Shown: positions 40,978-49,584 of the stretch, piece after piece | Numbering within the stretch: position 1 is the stretch's first letter | Layout of the letters: every line of letters starts with the position of its first letter | Source of the DNA: Candidatus Woesearchaeota archaeon | Lineage (GTDB): Archaea > Nanobdellota > Nanobdellia > Woesearchaeales > JAGVZT01 | Assembly (NCBI GenBank): GCA_018302335.1 | Contig: JAGVZT010000002.1 | Coordinates: 1 to 60,398, forward strand | DNA length: 60,398 nucleotides | Direction of reading: 5' to 3' | Notes under the pieces: model-generated | Databases searched by the model: none | What the model was told of the DNA's origin: nothing | What the model saw: only the letters and a program-made list of their open reading frames with translations | Translations under genes and position numbers: made by a program

Positions 40978-42693
40978 ATGGTGCGCAGAGGCCAACTGAG
41001 CATCATGCTCATCCTGGGCGTGGTACTCCTTATCCTCTTCGGGATGCTGTTCGCGCTGCGGGACATCCTGCTGCAAGGCAAGGTCAACCCGGCTCTCGCC
41101 GAGGTGAGCGAGGACATCCCTCCATCCCTGCGGTTCTTCCTCATCGAGCTGGTGGAGGACGCGGTGCGTTCAGCAGCCATCGAGGTCATCGCGCCCCAGA
41201 GCGGGTACCAGGACGTCTCCCGGGCGCGCACCGACATGGACGAGGAAGCCCGTTCGCAGGTGCTGAACGAGTATCCGCGCGTCCACCCGGTGAGCTACTA
41301 CTACCTGCTCGGGGAATACGCGATTCCCACTCTGGAACAGGTGGAGCGGGAGCTGAACAGCGAGAGCTGGCTCCGGCTGAATGCGACCCTGAACCTCAGC
41401 GCCTTCTCGCAGTACGAGATCATCGTGCTGAACGTCTCGCAGAACGTCTCCTGGCTGCTGAACGTCACCATCGCCGAGGAGACCGTGATTGCCACGCTGG
41501 AGTTCCCGCTGGAGCTGCGTTCCGGGAACCAGCGCGTGCGCATCCCGAACATCACCGTCATCCTGCCCCTGCGCGTGAAGCATGCCCGAGACATCGCGGA
41601 GTGCATGGTCGACGCGATGGTGTGGGACGACAACGAGCCGCCCCAGGCCTTCAGCGCCTGCCGGCAGCCGAACTTCTCGGTGCGCAGCCACGGCATCTCC
41701 CCGCTCTCGGACAAGGGGGACACCTTCATCGCGGTGGTGGATGACCTCGTCGGGCAGAACACCGCGCAGCCCTTCGAGTTCCAGTTCCTCGTGTGGCGAT
41801 GCAGCGGGAATTTCCGGGACGACGCCGACCCGCAGCGCATGCGCGTCTGCGAATACGCGTGCGCGCAAGAGGTTCCGGAAGCGGTGGCGCTCGGCATCTG
41901 CCAGCAGGAGAGCCGGTGCGCGCACTGGGTTGCCGGACCGGGCAGCGCGGTGAAGGGCAACGCTGCAGGCAGCGGAGCGCGCGGCATCATGCAGCTCATG
42001 TCCCCGAACTGCGGCGACAGCATGGTCGACGGCCATACCATGGACCGCGAGGACCTCGAGGACAACATCGAGTGCGGGACGCACATCATCCTGAGCAAGC
42101 GGCAGGCATGGGACGGCAGGAGGTACTGCTGCCCCTCCACCTGCGCCTCACCGGGATTCTGCCCTCCCCTGAGCCCCCGCCCGATGAACGCGCCGCAGGG
42201 CACCCATGTGTGCTGCGAGTTCCCCGCTCACCGCTGCTGCACGAATCCGGGAGACTGCTGCCAGAACGGCCCGGACGACGATTGTGATACGGATTACTGG
42301 GGAAACCCCACAGAAACGAACTGCTGCGACGATGGAGACCCCGTGGGGAGCGCCTGCTGCGGGCCCGCGCCGCCCATGAGTTCGGATGGGCGGCGGACCA
42401 TCATCGACAGGAACAGGCTCACCAAGGACGCGACCTACGGGGACTGGGACGCGGCCATGCGGGGATACTACGGCTGGCTCTGCGCGGACGGAATCTATGC
42501 GGATTGCGTCGTCCAGAATTATGTGGAAACCATCCACGGCTGGATCAAGGCAATGGATTACCGCGACTACTGTCACTCCTCGCGCTCAGAGCCGTTCGGA
42601 TTCCCATGGGGGACAGACTACATAGGCAAGCGGACTCCATATGGATGCTGCGCGCCCCCTTCCAGCTTCTGCGCCTCGCAGCGCCTGACCTAG
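40978..42693 (+). CDS. Lytic-transglycosylase-like protein with Cys-rich insert and pilin-like N-terminus
   Basis: 571 residues. An N-terminal MVRRGQLSIMLILGVVLLIL helix anchors the protein (pilin/class III-like), then an Asn-glycosylation-rich beta region (sites such as NAT, NLS, NVS) spans about 130-270. Residues about 295-375 match the SLT/goose-lysozyme fold: catalytic Glu311 in GICQQESRC, then GARGIMQLM (334-342) and NIECGTHIILSKRQAW. A ~80-residue insert (about 384-461) has 15 Cys, many as CC pairs; GDWDAAMRGYYG resumes the SLT fold. ATG 40978 lies about 25 nt after TATA-like CTTAAATAC. It probably cleaves an extracellular glycan. Confidence 0.65.
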   Translation: MVRRGQLSIMLILGVVLLILFGMLFALRDILLQGKVNPALAEVSEDIPPSLRFFLIELVEDAVRSAAIEVIAPQSGYQDVSRARTDMDEEARSQVLNEYPRVHPVSYYYLLGEYAIPTLEQVERELNSESWLRLNATLNLSAFSQYEIIVLNVSQNVSWLLNVTIAEETVIATLEFPLELRSGNQRVRIPNITVILPLRVKHARDIAECMVDAMVWDDNEPPQAFSACRQPNFSVRSHGISPLSDKGDTFIAVVDDLVGQNTAQPFEFQFLVWRCSGNFRDDADPQRMRVCEYACAQEVPEAVALGICQQESRCAHWVAGPGSAVKGNAAGSGARGIMQLMSPNCGDSMVDGHTMDREDLEDNIECGTHIILSKRQAWDGRRYCCPSTCASPGFCPPLSPRPMNAPQGTHVCCEFPAHRCCTNPGDCCQNGPDDDCDTDYWGNPTETNCCDDGDPVGSACCGPAPPMSSDGRRTIIDRNRLTKDATYGDWDAAMRGYYGWLCADGIYADCVVQNYVETIHGWIKAMDYRDYCHSSRSEPFGFPWGTDYIGKRTPYGCCAPPSSFCASQRLT

Positions 42694-43490
42694 TCCCGGA
42701 ACATCGCCCGCCTCACGCCGCGGCGCAGCAGGGGCTCCATGAGCCAGGGGAACAGCTCGTACAGCCGCACGTAGAGCCAGAACAAAAGCGAGGGATAGAC
42801 CCTGCGCCGGGGCCGGCGTATGCATCCCACGATGACCCGCGCAATCTTCTCCGGGGACTGCATGAGCAGATGGCGCTGGAGCCCCGGGCGCAGGCGGAGC
42901 TTCTGCACCGCCGCATCGAGGAACTCCGTCGCGACAGGGCCGGGGGCGACGACACTCACCCGGATGTTGTCGCCGCGAAGCTCCATACCAAGCGCATCCG
43001 AGTAGGCGTTGAGCGCAAACTTCGTGCCGCAGTACGCGCTGTTGAACGGCAGCGGAACTCCACCAGAGACCGACGAGACGTTGATGATGTGGCCGCTTCC
43101 CTGGCGCCTCATCACCGGGATGGCGGCCCGGCACGCATAGTGAACCCCGAAGAGATTCACCGCGAAGATGCGGCGGAATTCTTCGGGAGAGATGTCCTCC
43201 GCGCGGCCGAAGATGCCGTACCCGGCGTTGTTCACCAGGACGTCGATGCGGCCGAAGCGCTGCACGGCCTCCTCGACAAGCCGCGCCGCCTGCTTCTCAT
43301 CCGCCACGTCAGTGGAGAGCGCAACGGCCCGGCCGCCCTGGGCCGTGAGCTCCGCGCAGAGCGCGTCGAGCCTCTCTCTCCTGCGCGCGGCAAGCACAAC
43401 AATCGCTCCCTGGCGCGAGCACTCGCGCGCCAGCGCTGCGCCTATCCCCGCAGAAGCGCCAGTGATGACCACAACTTTATTCGAGAACAC
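42690..43490 (-). CDS. Short-chain dehydrogenase/reductase
   Basis: 266-residue classical SDR: cofactor motif TGASAGIGAALAREC, NNAGYG, catalytic Ser in NVSSVSGG, YCGTK (Tyr-x3-Lys) and PGPVATEF. The A-A-R-R-R after strand 2 suggests NADP preference. A C-terminal hydrophobic stretch (SLLFWLYVRLYELFPWLM) may associate with the membrane. GTG 43490 was chosen because it sits at the start of the Rossmann fold and overlaps the upstream stop by 14 bases, implying co-transcription with the 43477-43947 gene. Confidence 0.88.
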   Translation of the reverse strand: MFSNKVVVITGASAGIGAALARECSRQGAIVVLAARRRERLDALCAELTAQGGRAVALSTDVADEKQAARLVEEAVQRFGRIDVLVNNAGYGIFGRAEDISPEEFRRIFAVNLFGVHYACRAAIPVMRRQGSGHIINVSSVSGGVPLPFNSAYCGTKFALNAYSDALGMELRGDNIRVSVVAPGPVATEFLDAAVQKLRLRPGLQRHLLMQSPEKIARVIVGCIRRPRRRVYPSLLFWLYVRLYELFPWLMEPLLRRGVRRAMFRD

Positions 43491-43947
43491 CAGACTGCTC
43501 CGACCGCTCCCGATTCTTCCTGCGGTTGTGCCAGTGGACCCACAGCGGATACAGCACCGGCGAGAGCGCGAAACCCAGGGTGGCGCCGACGTTCCATGTC
43601 GCGACCGAGATGGGGGCGCGCTCGGTCTCCGGGACATGGCTCCTTCGCTCCTTGTAGGCCTTGGCCCGCTCCATCCCGATGGAGTAGCCGTCAAACTCGC
43701 GAGGAGTCGGCCCCTCATCCCTCAGGACCTCCTGCAGGGTCTGCACCGGTTTCATGTAGTGTGCCAGGCTCGGCCAGTCCGCCCCTATGAGGATACCGTT
43801 CTCGATGTCCTCGCGGTAGGTGTCGACCCAGTGATAAAGTTCCTTGGCCCGTTCTGCGCCAGTGCTTGCAGCGCGCTTCGCCTGCTCTGCGCCTTTCGAG
43901 ACAATCTGTTCAAGACCCTCGCGTGCCTTGCGGAATACCCCTCTCAT
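43477..43947 (-). CDS. Hypothetical protein with C-terminal membrane helix
   Basis: 156 residues: basic helical N-terminus (MRGVFRKAREGLEQIVSKGA), a central acidic region, and one membrane helix near the end (SVATWNVGATLGFALSPVLY) with a positively charged tail. ATG 43947 lies about 25 nt downstream of TATA-like CTTAAAAAG. It is co-transcribed with the downstream SDR. No family recognised. Confidence 0.55.
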   Translation of the reverse strand: MRGVFRKAREGLEQIVSKGAEQAKRAASTGAERAKELYHWVDTYREDIENGILIGADWPSLAHYMKPVQTLQEVLRDEGPTPREFDGYSIGMERAKAYKERRSHVPETERAPISVATWNVGATLGFALSPVLYPLWVHWHNRRKNRERSEQSGVLE

Positions 43948-44007
43948 GGGGGGAGAGGATGCCCAGCGCTTTTTAAGGGTTGCGCACGACGCGGCCCCGT
44001 AGGGAGA

Positions 44008-44055
44008 TGACGGCCGAGCTGCTCAGAAGCAACGATACCGATGAGGAAACCGGAC
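44008..44055 (+). repeat. Possible partial copy of the CGGCCG-ended repeat
   Basis: CGGCCGAGCTGCTCAGAAGC then CGATACCGATGAGG resembles the left half of the family; the right end is missing. Confidence 0.35.
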
Positions 44056-44056
44056 G

Positions 44057-44623
44057 CTAGGGATTCCGCATGATGCGCTCTATCAGGTCCGGCAGCTCCT
44101 CGCTGCCGTGGAAGCGCCGCACGTGCGCGCAGTCCGGGATGTCCCTGTTCCAGGGCCGGTCGCGGAGCAGGAGATGCTGCCCCTCCCGGATGCGCGCCGC
44201 GAGGGCGGGGTTGTCCTCCACGAGAATGTCGTAGGTGAGCTTCAGGCTGCTCCCTCCCTGGCGGAACGCCCGGTAGGGGATGCGCTGCTCACCCAGCCAC
44301 TGCTGTATCTCCTGCCCCTGCGCGTCGGAGGTCACGATGTCGAAGGCAGCGAGCTCCTGCATCGCCCGGGAGACTCCTTCGTCCACCGTGGGAACCTCGC
44401 GCCAGCGCTCCTTCCACAGCTGGAATATCATATCGGTGCAGTCCTGGGGCGAGAGGCCGAGCATCGCGGCCTTGGGGCCGAAGGACCAGTCAGAGATGTC
44501 CTCGAAGGTGAAGGGATACGCGCCGCGCTCGCGCAGCTGCCGCTCGTAGGTAGCGGAGATGCGCTCGGCCCAGAGATGGTGCACGTCCGCGATGGTGCCG
44601 TCGACGTCGAAGAGGATGTCCAT
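44057..44623 (-). CDS. HAD-superfamily 5'(3')-deoxyribonucleotidase-like protein
   Basis: 188-residue HAD phosphatase. Motif I DVDGTIADVHHLW supplies nucleophile and acid Asp, motif II is DIVTSDAQG, and the motif III/IV region is YDILVEDNPALAARI. The small helical cap and overall length fit NT5C-type nucleotidases that dephosphorylate (deoxy)nucleoside monophosphates. ATG 44623; it is encoded 33 bases after argS on the same strand, so it may be co-transcribed with it. Confidence 0.75.
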   Translation of the reverse strand: MDILFDVDGTIADVHHLWAERISATYERQLRERGAYPFTFEDISDWSFGPKAAMLGLSPQDCTDMIFQLWKERWREVPTVDEGVSRAMQELAAFDIVTSDAQGQEIQQWLGEQRIPYRAFRQGGSSLKLTYDILVEDNPALAARIREGQHLLLRDRPWNRDIPDCAHVRRFHGSEELPDLIERIMRNP

Positions 44624-44658
44624 GCCAGAGGGAACGCGGCGGGATTGAAAAATCCTCG

Positions 44659-46566
44659 CTACATGCGCTCGGGCGCCTGGATGCCGAGCAGGTCCAATCC
44701 CGTGGCAAGCACGCGCCGGACGGCCATGACGAGCAGGAGACGTCCCTCGCGGGAATCGCCCTGGAGCACCGGCAGGGCGTTGTAGAAGGTGTTGAAGCGC
44801 TGGGCCAGCTCCAGCAGGTAGCTGCAGAGCACGTCAGGCTCCATCCCCCTCACGGCGCGCTCCACGGCGTTCGGGAAGGCGGAGAGCTGGACCATCACGG
44901 CACGCTCGCGCTCGTCAGCGAGGGTTGCAGCACGCTCTTCGGTGCAGGAAGGCAGTGCGATGCCCTGCTCTTCTGCCTTGCGGAGGATGGCGCAGCTGCG
45001 CGCGTGGGTGTACTGCACGTAGGGTCCAGTTTCACCCTCAAGGTCGAGGGCCTGGTCGATGTCGAAGGTGAGGTCCTTGTTCCGGTCCAGCTTGGTGAGG
45101 AAGAAGCGCAGCGCTCCGACCGCGAGCAGCTCTGCGGTCTCCTGGAGCCATGCTTCGCCGCGGTCCGCGTTGCGCGCCTGGCTCTCCGCGTAGGCCTTCC
45201 GCTTGAGCTGCTCCATGGTATCGTCAATGGTGATGAACCATCCCTTCCTGCTCGCGAAGGGCAGCCGCTCCTCCCGCTTCTCCTCTTCGCTGAGCACGAA
45301 CCCGAAGTGCTCCAGAGTCCGCGGGGTGAGATACACGACACCATAGGGGAGGTGGACATACTCCCGCTCGCCGGTGAAGCCAAGCGCCTTGAGCCCCGCC
45401 TTCACGACGTTCTGCTCATGGCTCTGGCGCTTGTCGATGACGGCGATGGAGAGGTCGTAGTTGCCGAAGTCCGGCGCCCTCGGCATCTCCGATGGAGAGG
45501 ATAATGTGGTCCAGAGCCACCTGCCGTTGGGCTGCTCCGCGAGCGGCGCGTAGTAGAAGTCCTTCCCGAGGATGCCGAGCTTCCACATCGCGTACACCAT
45601 GTCCTTCGCGGCGTAAGTCGCGGTGCCGTCGCTCTTGATGAGCACCGCAGCCTGGGTCTTCAGGCCGGAGAAGCCCTCCAGCTCCGAGAGGTCGAGCACC
45701 AGGCAGCCGTCGTGCTGCCCTCCCTGCTCGGCGTGCACGTGCTGCGTGTTTTTCAGGCGCGAGATGCCGTGCTCGAAGAACTGCAAGTGCAGGATGTCCG
45801 TCTCCCAGTTCACCAGGTCGAAGTAGGCGCGCATGCGCCAGCAGCTCTCCAGCTGGGCGAGCGCGCATCGCTCGGTGTAGCGCCGCTGGAACTGCGCGAC
45901 CGGATTGCCGCCTGCCTCTATTTTTCTGCTGACGTCGACGCGCAGCGCCTTGAAGCGCGGGTCGTCCTCCTCCTTCTGGCGCATCTCCGTGTAGACCCTG
46001 CCGCAGTAGTGGTCGAACTTCTCGCCCGATGGAGGCTCTTCCGGCACCTGGTAGTGCAGATGCCCCACGACGTTATAGCCGATGTTCACCCCGGAATCGT
46101 CGCCGTAGTTCACCGCGTGGACGTGGTTGCCCAGGAAGCGGTACAGCCGCACGAGAGAATCGCCGATGCACACATTGCGCGCCTGCCCGATGTGCAGCGG
46201 CTTGTTGGGGTTGGCGTTCATGTACTCCACCAGGATGCGCTTCCTCTGGATGGCGCGGCCGAAGTCCTCGGCAAGGGCTGCGGAGAGGATGGTGCTGTTC
46301 AGCGCGGCGAGCCGGAGGGTGAGGTTGAGATAGGCGCCCGCCGCCTCGGCTTTCTCCACGAGCTGCTCTGCGCGAAGCGCCGCTGCGAGCTCCTGCGCGA
46401 TGGCCTGCGGAGCCTTCTTCAGCTGTTTCGCCAGCCTGAAGCACGGCAGCGCGAAATGGCCGAGCGCAGGGTCCGGGGGAATCTCCAGGAGAGGCTCGAT
46501 TTCCTCCTTGGAGAGGCCGGCATGGCGCGCGATGCGCTCCGCCACCTGGCTGCGGAACGGGAGCAT
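44659..46566 (-). CDS. argS: Arginyl-tRNA synthetase
   Basis: 635-residue class I ArgRS. The N-terminal Add-1 domain (1-110) precedes the catalytic domain with NANPNKPLHIGQARN (HIGH motif) and YNVVGHLHYQVPEEPP; the C-terminal anticodon-binding DALR domain includes YVQYTHARSCAILRKAEEQG and ends LVMAVRRVLATGLDLLGI. ATG 46566 lies about 25 nt after TATA-like CTTTAAAAG. Confidence 0.95.
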   Translation of the reverse strand: MLPFRSQVAERIARHAGLSKEEIEPLLEIPPDPALGHFALPCFRLAKQLKKAPQAIAQELAAALRAEQLVEKAEAAGAYLNLTLRLAALNSTILSAALAEDFGRAIQRKRILVEYMNANPNKPLHIGQARNVCIGDSLVRLYRFLGNHVHAVNYGDDSGVNIGYNVVGHLHYQVPEEPPSGEKFDHYCGRVYTEMRQKEEDDPRFKALRVDVSRKIEAGGNPVAQFQRRYTERCALAQLESCWRMRAYFDLVNWETDILHLQFFEHGISRLKNTQHVHAEQGGQHDGCLVLDLSELEGFSGLKTQAAVLIKSDGTATYAAKDMVYAMWKLGILGKDFYYAPLAEQPNGRWLWTTLSSPSEMPRAPDFGNYDLSIAVIDKRQSHEQNVVKAGLKALGFTGEREYVHLPYGVVYLTPRTLEHFGFVLSEEEKREERLPFASRKGWFITIDDTMEQLKRKAYAESQARNADRGEAWLQETAELLAVGALRFFLTKLDRNKDLTFDIDQALDLEGETGPYVQYTHARSCAILRKAEEQGIALPSCTEERAATLADERERAVMVQLSAFPNAVERAVRGMEPDVLCSYLLELAQRFNTFYNALPVLQGDSREGRLLLVMAVRRVLATGLDLLGIQAPERM

Positions 46567-46631
46567 GCCTCGCGGAGGAGAGGCCCTCTTTTAAAGTTTC
46601 AGTGTCTCCGTCTTGTAGAAACGCAGAATCT

Positions 46632-46701
46632 CGGCAGCGATGCCGTACGAGTTCCAGCCTGCGCTCGCCGGCATCCCGGGAATTCTCAGCAGTGCGGCCG
46701 G
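46632..46701 (-). repeat. Dispersed CGGCCG-ended repeat, copy 12
   Basis: Reverse strand: CCGGCCGCACTGCTGAGAAT, TCCCGGGATGCCGGCGAGCG, CAGGCTGGAACTCGTACGGC, ATCGCTGCCG. Near-full-length, between divergent genes. Confidence 0.9.
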
Positions 46702-46770
46702 ACGGCCCCTGACATATTCCGCCCGCCGCGCACCGTCAACCTTTATAAAGCGGACCGGCACCCCCTCATC

Positions 46771-47325
46771 ATGGCCGACGGTCTCGAGGGCATCGTGCAG
46801 CGCCTCTCGCGGGGCGTGAAGGAGGCGGCCGCGGGCATCGCCGACGGCGTCGGCTCCCTCTACTCCTCGTACGTCAAGCCTGTCCTCTCTGCGGGGTACG
46901 ACGGCGTCAAGTACGCCGCGGGATGGGTGAAGGACCTGCTCATGGCGAACTTCGTCGGGCACGCCGCTCGCGACACCCTGGACAACATCTCTCTCACCTC
47001 TGCGCTGGTGGACCAGCGCAAGCAGTTCTACCGCGGGCTCGCGTTCGACCTGGTGAAGGACACCGCGCTCATCGCCCTCGGCGTCCTGGGCGTCGCTGCC
47101 GGCCCGCTCGGCTACCTCGCCGGAGGCGCGCTGGTCGCGTACGGCGTCGTCGACTTGCTCGACGCCGGGGTGCGCTACGGGGTGCACAAGGCCTCCGGGG
47201 AGAAGCTCTATCCCTCGCCGCTCGCCAACGAGCTCTGGTGGCTCTGGTACACGGTGCCGTGGGCGCTGGTGCAGGGCGTGAAGGGAGCGTACCACGCGCT
47301 GCGCCGGGACCAAGCAGCTGCCTAG
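46771..47325 (+). CDS. Hypothetical membrane-associated protein
   Basis: 184 residues. A helical N-terminal half (QRLSRGVKEAAAGIADGVGS) is followed by a hydrophobic central hairpin (LIALGVLGVAAGPLGYLAGG onward) and a Trp-rich segment (ELWWLWYTVPWALVQG). ATG 46771 lies about 26 nt after TATA-like CTTTATAAAG. No family recognised; two membrane helices likely. Confidence 0.6.
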   Translation: MADGLEGIVQRLSRGVKEAAAGIADGVGSLYSSYVKPVLSAGYDGVKYAAGWVKDLLMANFVGHAARDTLDNISLTSALVDQRKQFYRGLAFDLVKDTALIALGVLGVAAGPLGYLAGGALVAYGVVDLLDAGVRYGVHKASGEKLYPSPLANELWWLWYTVPWALVQGVKGAYHALRRDQAAA

Positions 47326-47343
47326 GAGCGCCATGGACTTCCG

Positions 47344-47405
47344 CCGCGCGCAGGAGTTCCGCGTTGTCTCACCGGAATACCGGGTATTCTCCAAAGCTCG
47401 GCCGA
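47344..47405 (-). repeat. Dispersed CGGCCG-ended repeat, copy 13
   Basis: Reverse strand: GTCGGCCGAGCTTTGGAGAA, TACCCGGTATTCCGGTGAGA, CAACGCGGAACTCCTGCGCG. The far end is degraded. It lies between two rightward genes. Confidence 0.75.
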
Positions 47406-47474
47406 CATCCTGAACGTGCCCGGGAAGCGTCGCCGTCGCAAGCCTTTATAAACGCGCGTCTCCCACCAGAAGAC

Positions 47475-48083
47475 GTGGAGAAGCGCGTCGACCCCGAGGT
47501 CATCGGCAGGGTGCTGCGGGAGGCCATCGGCATCACCATCCCGGAGCTGAGCGAGGACCTCACCTCGCGGCTCCGCGACCCGCTGCTGGGATTCGACATC
47601 CATCCGGAACTGCCCTTCAAGAGCGCGAAGCGCAGGTTCAAGGAGGACTACATCCGCGCGGCGCTCCAGCGCAGGTTCGGCAACATCAGCGAGGTCGCGC
47701 GACTCCTGAAGCTCTCCAGGAGGACAGTGCACCGCCTTGCCGAGCAGACGGAGGTGCGGCGCATGCGCGAGGACATGGCCCCCGCGCGGTACTTCGCCGA
47801 GCAGGACATCGGAGCCGCAATAGGAGAGACCATGCGCGAGTACGCCGATGTCCTCCACCCGAGCAGGCTCGAGCGCCTGTACGAGAAGGTGCCCCAGCTC
47901 TCCGCGGAGCTCCTTCGTGACGCGGAGTACGAGCCGATTCCCCTGGAGGACGCCCTCCGGGAGTTCGAGCGGCGCTACCTCATCGCCGCGGTGAGCCGCC
48001 ACGGCCCGGTGCTGAAGGACGTCGCGAGGAAGACCGGGCTGCGCTACGAGACGTTGCTGAGGAAGCTCCGGGCGGTCGCATGA
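47475..48083 (+). CDS. Regulator with two Fis-type helix-turn-helix segments
   Basis: 202 residues. Two separate stretches look like the Fis/NtrC C-terminal HTH (HTH_8): YIRAALQRRFGNISEVARLL followed by LSRRTVHRLAEQ at about 58-90, and YLIAAVSRHGPVLKDVARKT followed by GLRYETLLRKLRA at the C-terminus. There is no AAA+ or receiver domain. GTG 47475 lies about 25 nt after TATA-like CTTTATAAAC. Its stop overlaps the ATG of the PIN gene by four bases, placing it first in the operon for RNA polymerase and ribosomal proteins. Confidence 0.65.
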   Translation: MEKRVDPEVIGRVLREAIGITIPELSEDLTSRLRDPLLGFDIHPELPFKSAKRRFKEDYIRAALQRRFGNISEVARLLKLSRRTVHRLAEQTEVRRMREDMAPARYFAEQDIGAAIGETMREYADVLHPSRLERLYEKVPQLSAELLRDAEYEPIPLEDALREFERRYLIAAVSRHGPVLKDVARKTGLRYETLLRKLRAVA

Positions 48084-48472
48084 AACGCATCATCCTGGAC
48101 ACCAACATAATCATGGCTCCCGCTGAGCTGCATGTGGACGTCTACGAGGAGCTCAGGAGGGTCTGCGACTTCCCCTACGAGCTGTGGACCGTGCGTCCGG
48201 TGATGGACGAGCTGGAGAGCCTCGCGCACGGAGACGGAAAGGTGGCCCGGGCGGCCCGCACCGGCATCACCCTCATGGCAAGCAAGGGCGTCCGCATCCT
48301 CGAAGGAGACGCAAAGGTTAAAAATGCCGACGAATTCATCCTTGCCATTGTCCAACGCGACCGCGACCTCGTCTGCACCGCAGACCGGGGGTTGCGGCGG
48401 GCGCTGAAGGAGCGGGGAATCCCGCGCATCGCGCTGCGGAAGCGGCGGGTGCTCGAGATCCGTGGGCAGTAG
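48080..48472 (+). CDS. PIN-domain protein (Fcf1/VapC9-like)
   Basis: 130-residue PIN domain with acidic residues in the expected order: LDTNIIM (Asp7), a central VMDELESLA (Asp/Glu), NADEFILAIV, and CTADRGL. In archaea a PIN protein of this type commonly precedes rpoE1; it is thought to act in rRNA processing rather than as a toxin, and no antitoxin gene is adjacent. Coupled to the HTH gene by an ATGA overlap. Confidence 0.85.
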   Translation: MKRIILDTNIIMAPAELHVDVYEELRRVCDFPYELWTVRPVMDELESLAHGDGKVARAARTGITLMASKGVRILEGDAKVKNADEFILAIVQRDRDLVCTADRGLRRALKERGIPRIALRKRRVLEIRGQ

Positions 48473-48520
48473 CTCCTCGGGCGCATCGACGAGGACAGCC
48501 ACTGCCCGGAAGGAAAGACC

Positions 48521-49081
48521 ATGTACTACAGGACGCAAATCAAGGACTACATCCGTGTGCCGCCAGACAAATTTGACCTGCCAAGGGACGAGTCGGTGCT
48601 CCAGATGATCAAGAAGACCTACGAGGGGCACATCTCCAAGCAGCTGGGAGTCGTCATAGAGGTGAGCAAGCTCATCGAGATAGGTGAGGGTGTCATCATC
48701 CCCGGCGACGGCGCGACATACTACGACACGGCGTTCGAGCTGCTGACGTTCAAGCCGGAGCTGCAGGAGGTCCTGCCGGGCAGGATAACCGACATCGCGG
48801 ACTTCGGCGCGTTCATGTCCCTGGGACCCATCGAAGGCATGGTCCACATCTCCCAGACCATGGACGACTATGTCTCCTTCAGCAAGGAGCGCGTCCTCAC
48901 CGGAAAGGACTCCAAGAGGAGCCTCAAGGTGGGCGACCTCTGCAAGGCCCGCATCATCGCCATCTCCTACAAGGACCCGAACAACCCGAAGATAGGGCTG
49001 ACCATGCGCCAGCCCGGCCTCGGACGCCTGGACTGGCTTGAGGAGGACACCACCAAGAAAGCGGGGGGGAAGAAGAAATGA
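48521..49081 (+). CDS. rpoE1: DNA-directed RNA polymerase subunit Rpo7 (RpoE')
   Basis: 186-residue Rpo7: an N-terminal RNP-like domain (MYYRTQIKDYIRVPPDKFDL start) and a C-terminal S1/OB domain (VLPGRITDIADFGAFMSLGP then GMVHISQ). With Rpo4 it forms the stalk that binds nascent RNA and TFE. ATG 48521 is preceded by a purine-rich GGAAGGAAAG in a 48-nt gap, so initiation here may use a ribosome binding site rather than being leaderless. The spt4-like gene starts inside its stop codon. Confidence 0.95.
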   Translation: MYYRTQIKDYIRVPPDKFDLPRDESVLQMIKKTYEGHISKQLGVVIEVSKLIEIGEGVIIPGDGATYYDTAFELLTFKPELQEVLPGRITDIADFGAFMSLGPIEGMVHISQTMDDYVSFSKERVLTGKDSKRSLKVGDLCKARIIAISYKDPNNPKIGLTMRQPGLGRLDWLEEDTTKKAGGKKK

Positions 49082-49263
49082 GGCGCAAGGTATGCAAGGA
49101 CTGCCGCGTCTTCGTGGACGGCGGCGAGTGCCCCCTCTGCAAGGGCAGCCAGTTCACCACGAACTGGACGGGAAGGATCACCATCATCGACGCGCAGAAG
49201 AGCAGCATCGCGAAACGCATCGGCGTCGCCCAGAAGGGCGAGTACGCCATCAAGACCAGGTGA
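49078..49263 (+). CDS. spt4: Transcription elongation factor Spt4 (RpoE'')
   Basis: 61 residues with a four-Cys zinc ribbon (CKDCR ... CPLCKG) and SQFTTNWTGRITIIDAQKS, diagnostic of archaeal Spt4/RpoE2. It pairs with Spt5 to clamp RNA polymerase. Overlaps rpoE1 by four bases (ATGA). Confidence 0.95.
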   Translation: MRRKVCKDCRVFVDGGECPLCKGSQFTTNWTGRITIIDAQKSSIAKRIGVAQKGEYAIKTR

Positions 49264-49269
49264 TATGAC

Positions 49270-49584
49270 ATGAACATAGAGATCATCGAGAAGACAGAGC
49301 AGCCCCTCCTGGACCGCCAGCTCGTCAAGGCCGCGCTCACCTTCGAGGGAGCGACTCCATCGAGAAAGGACACCATCGCAGCCCTCGCGAAGGAGCTGAA
49401 GGCAAAGGATGACCTTGTGGTCGTCACGACCATCCGCACCATCTACGGCAGGACCCGCGCGCTCGCCACGGTGCACCTCTACAAGAGCGCAGACAGCGCA
49501 GCGAAGCACGAGCCGCAGTTCCTCGCCAAGCGTCTCCTCGGCAAGCAGGCACCGAAGGCGGAAGCCACAGCGGGTGGGGCCTGA
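49270..49584 (+). CDS. rps24e: Ribosomal protein eS24
   Basis: 104 residues; the N-terminal NIEIIEKTEQPLLDRQLVKA and central TIRTIYGRTRALATVHLYKS match archaeal S24e. A short Ala/Lys tail extends the C-terminus. It sits in the conserved rpoE1-spt4-rps24e-rps27ae order. Confidence 0.95.
   Translation: MNIEIIEKTEQPLLDRQLVKAALTFEGATPSRKDTIAALAKELKAKDDLVVVTTIRTIYGRTRALATVHLYKSADSAAKHEPQFLAKRLLGKQAPKAEATAGGA

Noticed and set aside
48080-48472. VapC toxin
   Set aside because: No antitoxin gene is adjacent and the gene is coupled to the rpoE1 operon, where a housekeeping PIN protein is usual.
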